A stretch of DNA of 64,000 nt, from assembly GCF_041381155.1 (NCBI RefSeq), contig NC_091135.1, positions 8,547,620 to 8,611,619 of the forward strand, written 5' to 3'. The stretch comes from Argopecten irradians. Lineage: Eukaryota > Mollusca > Bivalvia > Pectinida > Pectinidae. Shown here one piece after another: positions 49,599-61,000 of this stretch. The notes under the pieces were generated by a model. The model was not told the origin of the DNA. It was given only the letters and a program-made list of their open reading frames with translations, and made no database searches. Within the stretch, counting starts at the first letter, position 1; the number at the start of each line of letters is the position of its first letter. The position numbers and the translations under genes were made by a program.

Positions 49599-52245
49599 TA
49601 TTGTATATTGTCTGCATACTGAGCCGGAAAGCTGGTATATTATATAGACTAGGCAATAGATCTGACAGGTGATATATCTTGCCTGTATTAATATCCCCTA
49701 AAGTCCCATCCAATACAGAAATCAATACTGGACACTACCGTTCATAAACTATATATATACCCGTTAATCAGACATGATGGCTGAAATTTAGATGATAATG
49801 ATTTCAATTAGTTGAGTCCAGTGCTGTTATCAATCATTTCCCCACTACGCTTGTAATATTGGGCTAGGATAGAGCCCTGACAGAGGATACTTGGATATCC
49901 CACGTAGACATGCTATCGATATACGCGTTCATAATGTTATCACGAATCAATATTCCCACATTATAAACTGTAATTTCTTAAAATGAATCTCATATTGCCC
50001 TGTTCTGGCACTGACAAAGATTTGAAGAATCTCAAATACATAAAGCCATCTATGTAGTCGGGGTTGAGATGATATACTTAAAGTTGAAACGTGTAAGGTG
50101 GTCATTCAAAACAGAATTCCGAATCAACGTAAATCGTTGGTCACACAAAGAAGCATTGGGTAAAATTTCTCTCATACCTTACAGGGTTATCCCGCGGATG
50201 CTAGGGAAAAGAAAACTGTCTTTTATCGGGGTTGGGAAAAGACAACTAACACGCACTTAATAATGAAGTCATCGACACATGCGGATATAATTGTCGAGAA
50301 CGCCATTAATTCTGCTTTTGACTTCATTGATATGAAGTACAGATTTGTACCTGTGTTTAAAATCCTACAAGGAATGGCTTGAAGTGGATAAATATACGCA
50401 TTAAAACAGGTTGAAATATACAAATGAAAATGCATAAATATGTGATATTGTATTGTCACTGCAAATATAGCAATGTTTACTTTCCTTGTTTTTGGCAAAT
50501 AAACAGAAAATACCCTGGAGTATATCAACCATTTGGGTTTTTTTCATCCCAAAAAAGGAGACAGCTGATCTATTTCCAACTGATATCCAAGACTGGAGTC
50601 GATATCAAAACATTAAAAGTCTTTCATTCTTTAAAAGTTATTCGCAGACAATATTGCTAAGATGTTACATTGTATATTCGACTACATGTTCATGTAAATC
50701 AAAACAAACATAAATCTTACCATGCTTTGTCGGCAAAATGTATCTGGTCACGGGACGTGAAGTCACATAGAATACTTATTTTTATACAAGAACATTCACA
50801 TATTTTAATATGAAGTTGTATATGAGTTATTTGTATATGCCTTTTTTGGTTGAAACAGTGAAGAAGGCAAAAAAACAAATCAAAAATACATTAATCAGGA
50901 AAAATACTGATGTTTTAGTATGTCTTTTGATGATGTAAAAACATTTACTTTAACAGTTAGTGTATGGTACCAACAAATGACCGACACCCTGTACATTACA
51001 CTCTGTCATATTATGATTTATTGTCTTGTGCTATGATAGTACACCTGCACGCTAAACTGGCTAATTGTTTCATGCTACACGTTATCGCAGATCGGATCTG
51101 TCACTTATCGATCTCTGTCCACTTATTGTATGGAAACATACACCTGCCAGTTACATTCCAGTCTTCTTCCAGTGAGTAATCGTCTAGAATATGTCTTTAG
51201 ATTTTATCTCCTGTTGTAACCAGTGATATTACATACCTATAAATCACTTCTTATTTGCGGTTGAACATGTACAGAATCAAGTTTTGTAACGGTTCTGGAT
51301 CAGGTCGATTGCTGGTGATGAATGAACGGAGAGTCTCATATTCGAACTCTAATTTGCATTATATTTCCGCCCCTACCACATTTGATGCATGTGAGTATGC
51401 CTTGTAGGGGATACCTGAATCCGGATTGTGTTTTGCGTATTAGGGCTAAAAACTATAAAAATGGAAGAGTATAACAGTTCTCGGAATTCAGTAAATTTGT
51501 TTCACCCCATGTATATTTTTAGACATAGATAGACAAAAATCAACTAAAGAGGCCATTTAACGGCAACAAAAAAGATTCAAATATTAAGTGTCATTTTCTA
51601 AGTGAATCTCATTGATATATTTGTTATGCATGTGAACTATGTTACAGTAAAAGGTATGTCATTATCAATAAAATTGCGTTTGCTAGACAGTATAGCCATT
51701 ATATCAATGCGAAGCTATGGATATCGCACAAATATGTATGGGATCCTTCCGTTTCTCTCCATCTCAAGTACGCTGTCTAATGCATTGAAATCAATTGTCG
51801 TCGGTTGAGGTTATTTCTCCATGGTATTCCGAGCTGAAAAAAACATCTGTTCTCGTGACGTTTAGCAGAAACTTAGCTTAGTTATGTGAAGAAATGTTCT
51901 TTGGTCTGCTCATTTTAGTTTTTAGCTTGTTTTCAATAACTGCACACCTATCGTAAAGTTACAAGAACACTATTTATACACTGATACTGCCCTGGTTCCG
52001 TATATTGATGTTACCTCGCTCTCGCTCTAATGTTTTATTTTTCTGTAAGCTTTGTGGTCGATACTGCGACAAATTATCATCTGCAGAGGCTAAGCTAATT
52101 GATCGGAAGCGATACCAGTATTTTGCGTGATTACTTACTAGCTACGTTTTCATCATAACTTCCTTATCCTTTTAGGGGTGTACTTAATTCAACCTGTGCG
52201 GTGTTGTATGATTATTGAATGCTTAACTATCAGTAGTTAAAATGT
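49599..52245. other. Intergenic stretch
   Basis: No gene recognised. Short open frames at 50069-50260 and 51602-51808 lack splice context or family motifs. Confidence 0.4.
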
Positions 52246-52420
52246 ACCGACATAATACCACCACCTTTGAGTCGTGTGTTCGAATCCCAAGTGGGGCAGT
52301 TGGATGGCAGGTGACCGCTGGTTGGTGATTTTTCTCCGGTTACTCCAGTTGTCTTTCACCAACAAACATGGCACATCCTTAAATCACTCTGGCTGTTAAT
52401 AGGACGTTACTTTAATATAA
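52246..52420 (+). mobile_element. tRNA-derived SINE, 5'-truncated
   Basis: It begins near GAGTCGTGTGTTCGAATCCC, a near-perfect tRNA B-box, followed by AAGTGGGGCAGTTGG. The body contains TTTTTCTCCGGTTACTCC and TTTCACCAACAAACATGGCA. The tail CACTCTGGCTGTTAATAGGACGTTA is shared with the copy at 41165-41400. The A-box half is diverged or missing. Confidence 0.7.
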
Positions 52421-55400
52421 GCAAATACATCCAGTCTTACCTATGTATGTCTTGGAATGGAGACCATTTGAAGAAAAATCATCGCAGCAGCGCATTTCTC
52501 TCATATGTTTTATACTATAACACTAAATCACTTTGACAACTTCAAATGCATTTTATCTCCTGGTTGTATCAACCTGTTCTAACGTACATTACCATTTGAC
52601 ACGCTTATGTACCGATTAATTCCTATTGCAGAAGTTATTATCTACGTCGATTGCCAAATCCATACCCATCATCACGTATATTTATCAATATAATGCTAGT
52701 TTCACATATTTCCAGGAATGCTTTCGTTCTTTCTATCTCAGAGATATTGTTTTTATACTTATATGTTGTGAAATATTATTGATCGTTGACACCAGAACGA
52801 TGTACAAACCCACACGTTTTGTTCTGAAAAGTGTTTGGGGGTAACAATACAGATGGTTGGGATTTCTTTGTTAAAAATGAAAACGAGGTCACTGAAAAGG
52901 TGTGCTTCGTTGCTCATGTAATGAACACCTGGTTAGATAGTTGACTTTTACCAGTGAGATTATGTTGTTCCTTTATCGACGTGTTAGGCAAACATATATT
53001 TCAACAATGACAACAAAGTAACCAATGCCTTCTAAGACATAGTGAACTAACTCTCAAGGTATGAATGAAGAATGTCTTTGGTGGAAGGGAGACAACTACG
53101 AGACAGATATAAAAGTTAAATGTAAAATGTCCATATCTTTAACATAATTTTCATTTTTAACCTAAAGACATAACATTATTTAAAAACAAAATCATATCTG
53201 TTTAACATGTCTATCGATCCGATGTGTTATGATGCATTACTCTGAAATAACAAAATGATAAGAGAATACAGCAAAATTTATGTACAGCTTAAATACCAAT
53301 TTGCTGACAGATTTGTTGAATGTTTATACCATCTAACGAGCAACAGAAGGCTTCATCTACATATACCTAGTTTATCTATGTCTAGTTGATATATGTTTTA
53401 ACCGTCCTTAAGATGTTATTTTTGTTTGTTACCTTTTGTGAGGCAAATCGCCTCGAAAATGTGAAAATATTTTCATCCACATTGGTAGCATTGTTCCCAT
53501 TCATTAACAACTTCGTAAGTCTTGTCATACAGACATATATTTGTAAGTATTTAGTGATGAATAGAGGACAACCATTGTTATTACTTCTTCGACCCTTATA
53601 CATTTTTTGTAGTTATTACGTAGATCCAAACAGTCAAAAATGTTGCAAATTAGTGTAAGGATCTCGGAGTGAACAACACTCCTTATGTGTATGTGTTGCA
53701 ATTACGTTTTTGAATAAAGTAATGTGAAAAATGCAATTGTCTTTGAATTGTGTATTAATAATGAAATGCCACTGAAAACGTATTGATAGGATATGGCAGT
53801 AATTCGACAGACAGTAGAATTTCAAACAATTATCGTTGCAAACTTAAAAGTAATTAAAATACATATTTATATGTACTATAGTTCTATTAAAAAAACTCTA
53901 TTCACAGTGATATACCAATAGTATAAGTGGAATTGGTAAAGGTCATCGATTATCAAAAAAGTCTTATCTAACATTTGACATATAACCCAACCAGGGCATT
54001 CACTGATAATATCCAAAGGAGATTTCAGATATAGTTTGGTCGTTTACCTTATCGAATGTCAAATCGCTGTTACAAGAGAGCTGAAGTGGGGTTCGTGAAA
54101 TGAACTGTTTTGTGTATTAGAGAAAACAATAATCGACGCATACCAAAAAGCCAGAGTAGACAACAGAAGAAAAATACATATTTGTAGTTATATTAATGAA
54201 TGCGGTGCTCAGAAAAAATCCAGGTTCTTTCAATCAGCATTTTACACGCTATCTGTACGCATTATGGTATGTTGTGTAATTCAATATAAGTGGATGTTCA
54301 CGTAAAAATAGCTCCATCGTTTACTTTCATAAGGCTTCAATCAGAATAAAAAACACTTATATTCAAAGTTGTATGTGACATCACTGGACGAATATTTTGA
54401 TATGTTATTTTTTCTTAAGTAATATATTGAAAACGATAAGGTTTGATGAATGAAGCTGTGAAAATCATTCAAATGGACAGATAAACATGTATGATGCCTT
54501 ACAAACGTTTGTTAAAACAGAGTTAAAATTACTGTTGTTGAGCGCCTTTTGTATGTTTTGATGGAAATCTACCTGCAGAAATCACTTTACAATTACTATT
54601 TAAATACTGTAAAATGTGAAAAGAAATTGTAGGCCACACATTTTCCTCATGGTCAGACCATGTGTAATTATAATGATTTTTGGCAGTGTCAAAAAATTAA
54701 AGTATGGAATCTTGAACTTCCTATGACAATTTCCGGGTAAGAGATTAATGTTATGTCTCATCGAGAGTTCACGACTGATAATATGACAATGACCTGGGCT
54801 TTATAGAATGCGGTGACTTATAATGTAATCAAGATACAAAGATATAATTGTGACGAATATGTGCACAGCTTTAAAATATTGGCAGAAACTTTTTTCAATA
54901 TCTACCTTAGATACATGACAAAAAATAAGGATTAGATTAACATCTTACATGCAAATGGGAATATTATGATTCCAGGATCAATTAAACATTTTGTCTGAAA
55001 CGGACACTTTTCAATAAATTTTGTCGTCGAAATATGTTAACAACCTAATTAATATAGTCTCTGCTTAACAACCGGCAAATAGCTAACCGCCAAATTTGAA
55101 AAGTGGTGAAAGATCCAGCTTGGTGAGAAAACAAAGATAATTTATTTAAAAAAATGCTAACAATTGTATGTTGAAACAGAATGACGAAGAAATTATGCTT
55201 TTAAACTTATGTGTTACTGCATGTTGTTGTGTTATTTTTTGTGAAATATCAATTTTACTACAATGTCATCCTTATTGTATATTACTTAACTGTCCATCAT
55301 GGAGGTCGATCGTGACAAGGTGATAAGAAGGAATCGTCAGATGACAACTTAACCAGATGTTATTTTTCAGTAGGTGTGTTTTAATATTTCTATGTTCACA

Positions 55401-57440
55401 TAGGCCTATCTATAGCAACTCTATAGATTATATTGATCACCGAAGAAGGATGGTATTTAGATTTATTATAAAAATCTCAATATGTGGATGAAAACATGAA
55501 ATGAAGATTAGAAATTCTATCTTAATCTATTTTTAAGTTTAAATGGTATCAATTTTAAATAATTTTTTTATATTTTTAATTTTAATTTTTTTTTATGTTA
55601 CCATAACCAATTTAGATAATTATCATTTGATATCAATACTTTGTATTATTTTTTAATTTCCACAATCAACCTTAAACCATCCATCATATATGTTCAAACT
55701 ATTTTGGCCTCTTTATCGGATAATTGCTCTTTTAAACTTTACATTTTAAACCATATATTACATCAGACAAGTCGGAAATTTTTAATCTTATGCCGTTTAA
55801 GGATATTTTATTAAGTATCATATTTAAGCACAAAGTTATTCATTACTGATGTAATCGAAGCGAATTCAAACCTAGAGGTAAAAATATATAATATGTGTAT
55901 ACTCATTGATATTGATAATTGTCTTTAGAACTGCAGACTATTTCACAAACGGCGTAAGATGTAAACGCTTGACTTGACCGAGTTATTATCAGGTTGTAAT
56001 GTTGCTTAAACCACTTTTTCTTAACACTTTCAACACTAACCATTCAGTATATATCAGAAACACATTCAGGTTAAAAATGGTAACGAGATTATTTGCATGT
56101 TTCTTTAGCGGATAATAATTATAAAAAAACGTATTTTATTTTTGTCATTTTGGCCTGTTTATTAGTGAAATAAGACATCAATTAAAAAATATTTGTGTAT
56201 TACGTAAGGTTTAAGCGAACAAATATAATACAGCAGTATGTTTTAAAAAACGACATTATCTTTTACCAATCCATCTGCCCCAGTGCAATTTTGCTTTAAT
56301 TTTGCTTAGAAAATACAATTCTGGGCTGAGATGTCGGATCTTTCCTGTATTTAACGTTTTCCCTGCATAGTTTTCATGGACACAGGAGCACATATCATTG
56401 CCGAAATTTGACAGAAATAAATAACTTTCGATACTCATATATTATTTCGATCCAATTCAAACAAATCAGGGTTATATTATTCGAAAATGATGTGCATAAA
56501 TGTAATCGGTTTTACACATAGAAAATAGCAATTTAATTTAATGAGCCGTTTGCATTCATCCACAATTAGAATACATGCTACTTCAAACTTCGAACCTAGC
56601 AAAATAAACCAATATTTTCATCGTTTTTGTCGAATTTCACGCTCCATAAAAAAAGGTATTTATTTAAATTAACTTTGCATATTTATTTTCGGAAACATAT
56701 GCCACCGTTATTGTGGTTACCTTTTTGTCTCATCATTATACTTGTTATTGTTGCTATTTTTCATATATGTGAAGCAAAAAAAAAAAAAAAAAAAATTCTC
56801 AATCTATTTTTTAAATCAAAAATAAAAAGCAAGAAAACAAAATCTAATTTTCCTCTATTATCCGCATTTCTTGCTTACAAAATGAACAGATGCACAGCAC
56901 CAATTAACAAGATACAGAAGTATGACTTTACAACTATGATTAAAAAGAGAAAATACAATTTCTTAAACTTATATGAAAAACCTCATGGTTTGACTAGTGT
57001 ACAGAATAATGAGAATGAGAATACAGTATAATTACTATTCATGACATTTGATAGATAAAACAGCAGTAAACAACATCTATGAATACGTGTTTATCTAAAG
57101 CTGAAATGTCTGATAATATATAATTAATTGAAATAATATAAGGTTTAACAAATGATAGAATGCGTCTATACTAGGGATAAACCACTAAAAATGTCATGTT
57201 GATAAGTTTTGAAGAAAAATATACGAAAAAATATATGAAGCCTGATAATCCATTGAATCAGAACGGATAACGAAATAATATTCGAAATAGGTACCATTTT
57301 ACAATAAGATTCAAATAAGCTGTCTTTGTGAAATAATCCTGGGTTACACTGAAGTATTGTATTCCTTGACAGCTGTTTTCTTATCAAAAGGAGTGCGTTG
57401 ACCTTTTTGACACCTATAACATGTGATGCATACTGAATTC
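52421..57440. other. Intergenic stretch upstream of the precursor gene
   Basis: AT-rich, with no gene recognised. Poly-A and AT-rich runs around 56770-56790 and 55550-55600 give chance open frames. Confidence 0.4.
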
Positions 57441-57503
57441 TTTATAAACTGGACAATCGATCCTCTCGACCTATCCATTTACTAATAGTCAGATAGCTCA
57501 GAG
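57441..57503 (+). promoter_or_regulatory. TATA promoter and leader exon of the tandem-repeat precursor gene
   Basis: TTTATAAA (57441-57448) lies 63 bases before a good donor (AGAG|GTAAGC, GT at 57504). This is the same distance and donor type as at 298-361, and the leader shares blocks such as ACCTAtCC / ACCTAgCC. The leader would be spliced across a 477-bp intron to the signal-peptide exon at 57981. The start site is inferred to lie near 57468-57475. Confidence 0.55.
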
Positions 57504-57980
57504 GTAAGCTCAGATAGGTTTTCTTTAAGTTTCCCAATTTAAGTTTTTTTTTTATACTTTCTTTGTTAGTTTATAGACTTTTCAGGTTTTCTACAAACTG
57601 TTGGTGCCTTCAACTAAGAACGTAGATGAAACTTCTAAATCCTTGCTTTGACTTTTCAAGCAATTCGACGAATAGTTACATACTTTATATCACATAATTC
57701 ACTCTATTTAAAAACAAGTTAAATTGTCTTTTTGTCATAGTAAAACATACGTATTTTTCTCCACCTCTCTTAAGTTTTCAAGTTTAAAACTTTCCGTATT
57801 TATCGACTTTTGTAAAGTTCGTATTCATCAACTTATTCCGTATACATATTTTTTAGTGGACACGTTTACAATAAATAGTTCGGAAGTACATTGTATCCGA
57901 ATATTCAACTTCGCTGACTACATTTACATTTACGTCATTATGATTTTTAGCAATGCATACTGTATACTTATATTTTACAG

Positions 57981-58071
57981 CGCAAAATGCAGTGGTTTGG
58001 AATACTCTTGCTAGCAGTGGTCATGGCTGCTCCCGAAAGGAAGTCCTCGAATCCTTTATTAGGTGCAATCT
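57981..58071 (+). CDS. Precursor gene, signal-peptide exon
   Basis: Acceptor TTTTACAG, ATG at 57987, donor T|GTAAGT at 58072. It encodes 28 residues: a hydrophobic signal peptide, probable cleavage at VVMA|AP, then APERKSSNPLLGAI. The last part is homologous to the end of every C exon (APAKRALNPFLQSI), including the phase-1 donor. Confidence 0.85.
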
Positions 58072-61000
58072 GTAAGTGGAGTATAGGTAGTAAGAATTAC
58101 CAATTACAAGTCGGAAATATGTGCATCAAGGTAAAATTATTGGGATCCACTGTTTTACGTAGGTTTTTATTTTTACAAAGATAAATAATGCATAACGACG
58201 TTTTCTGATTAAGGAAACTCGACAAAAAATAATTATTGTTGAAGATATAGAGTACAGATGATAAGTTTTGTTTAAATGACATGTCTTTAAAGCATATTCT
58301 ATCAAAAGCTCTTTTGAGCTTTAATTCAAAGGAAAACGTAATTAAATCTTTATATATTTCCTGGGAAAAGATTCTACTTTTCTTTTACGTATGTCCATAA
58401 CTAACTCGACTTGACACATGGTTCAAACCTGAAATAAATTCGCGAGCAAATATATTCCGGGTTTGAATCATGTATTGAGTCGAGTTAATTAAGGACATAT
58501 GTAATAGAAAAGTAGCAGCTTTTCCCTCGAAATGGTGAAATATGATTTTATCGTACAACTATGCAAATTAAAAAACGATACATTTGATTCCTATTAATCG
58601 TTTTGTGTCTTCTAATGAGGTAAAAAACATTATACATAAGCTTTGTCTTCATCTCTAAACGAACAAGTAGGATTATACTATCGAGATGTATAAAAGTTTT
58701 GTAGTTGCGTAGATATATAGAGTTGCACAACGAGTGGTTGTTGGATTTGTTTATATTTCACACGAGTGAGTTATTTTTAAAAAGTTACAAAAGATACGAG
58801 CTTTAGTAATAGCTTACGATTGTACTTACAATCACTTCCCTTTTCTCTTTAATTATTGTTGCTCTTTAAATTTTGAGTTCAGCGCTCGCACCACCATTCA
58901 TTTTACATATAGTGTGTACTCATTCTTTTGTAACCAGTGAATGTATTCCACGCTGACGAGGTCAAGATGCTCGTCACAAATCTGCACCACTCCTTGGAAT
59001 CTGATGACAATTTAGCCCTGTGCACGAAAGAGTGTGACACACTTGTCGATGGTCAGACCTCTGGCTCCATCAACGTCCTAGGCCACTCGGGTTGTCCTTT
59101 GATCTGTCACTCGTAAGTAATGATGGTTTAAAGGGATTGTGTGAGCTGGTTGTATGGACTTAACATCCAATTGGGTATCCAAGGACGTATCCCCCTGTAT
59201 GTCGTCAGTAGCGTATTTGAATGTCTATAAGATTTTAGGAACTGCAGTATATTCGAGTATCTCTTTGCAAAAGTGCAATCATCTGCCAATTTAATATTGC
59301 TTTCTAAGTAAATTACTCAGAGATACCGGACAGAACACCCCACCTAATCGCATTATACTGACAAAGGGATAACCAGTCTCGCTTCTCGTCATGCGAGCGC
59401 TAATCAGGAGCAGACATGCAATATATGCTATTGTTTTGACAAAAATAACATCGCAGTGTCATATTTATACATATTCCAATTTAAAGTACAATGTAGTTAT
59501 TTGTCTCTATGTATATATTGATCTTTCGACATATATTAGTCACAATGACGTTTTAGGTGCTAACATATTTGTTTTACAATGAAAGCATTGACACAACAAC
59601 AAATATTTTGTTTTCAAAGGAGAATACACGTCAGAAAAGTCTTGAATTATATCCTGTTGTTTTGTATGGTATTTAAAAATAATGCGCTATAGCCTCAAAA
59701 CTGGAACCGATTTTTTGTATATGTTTTTTCTTGTGTTTTGTTGTTGTCTTTGGTTTTATATTTTGTTGTTTTGTTTTTGGCTTTTTTCTTTTCTTTATTT
59801 TCTATTGTAATAACTGAATATATATGTATAGTAAAACGTTTGGGACTAATGGTTTGATTTCAATTTATTTTCATTTTACACAAATTCGATATCTTACAAC
59901 GGAATAACATCAAACTACGTAACACATTAAAGCCATGCCATTACATATAATGATATCATAACGTTCTCTTTCACAATTTGTTCTTCAAACATTCAAAACA
60001 GATGACGTACGCGGTTTTTATCTCCATTGACAGATTCCAGGAATTTGTACATTATTTCGATATCACCCCACAAACCACCACTGTCGCTCCAGCCAAGAGG
60101 GCTTTGAATCCCTTTCTGCAATCAATCTGTAAGTATCCGCTTATAAAATCGTATCATTTAATTTGGCGATAACCACTTTAGAGAAAATTCCTAAATGATG
60201 CATTACCAAATATTGCCGAAAGAAAGAAGAATACTGTTTCAAGTACAGTATCAAAGATAACTAATTTAACAGATCGTCCTAGATATAAACATAAAGTTCA
60301 CATCTAAAACTGAGACTAGTAAAGAGCTAAGAGTAATAAGAATGTGTAGTTGTAGTTTGCTTGATTTATATCGCATACAGATATCGAAAACGTTATCCAT
60401 GTGGTCTTCTGGCTTTGCATGCCCATTACCATTACCATTTAGTTTGCATACCGTGCTTATTTTTGTATTTATTTTTTTTGATAAGTGAACGTGTTCCACG
60501 CTGATGAGGTCAAGATGCTCGTCACAAATCTGTACCACAAATTGGGATCTGATGATAATGTAGCCCTGTGCACGAATGAGTGTAACACACTAGTCGATGG
60601 TCAGACCTCTGGCTCCATTAACGTCCTAGGCCACTCGGGTTGTCCTTTGATCTGCAACTCGTAAGTAATGTTGGTTTAAAGGGATGTTGTTTGCTGGTTG
60701 TATGGACTTTACATCTAATTGGTTTTACTTTACCTTTTAATAAAGGTTAATTTAGGAAGGCTTCTCCTGCATGTGGTCCGTAGCGTGTGAGAATGTCTAC
60801 ACGACTTTTGGAACTGGAGTATATTCGAATGTCTCTTTGCAAAAGTGCAATCTCCAGCTGCCAATTAAATGCTGCTGTAAATTATTAAGGGACACCGGAC
60901 AGCACACCCCATCTGGTCTTGTTATCATGTTCTTGCCATAATGGAACTTTTGCCCTTTTTAGTGATATTTGTAGCATGCTTTGTCATCTAAAATAGTTAA

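Noticed and set aside
56627-57031. 134-codon plus-strand open frame
   Set aside because: It depends on a poly-A run (Lys tract) in AT-rich DNA. No ATG-context, splice or family support.
57485-57503. tRNA A-box-like GATAGCTCAGAGGTAAGC
   Set aside because: There is no B-box or tRNA fold downstream. The site fits better as the leader exon and donor of the precursor gene.
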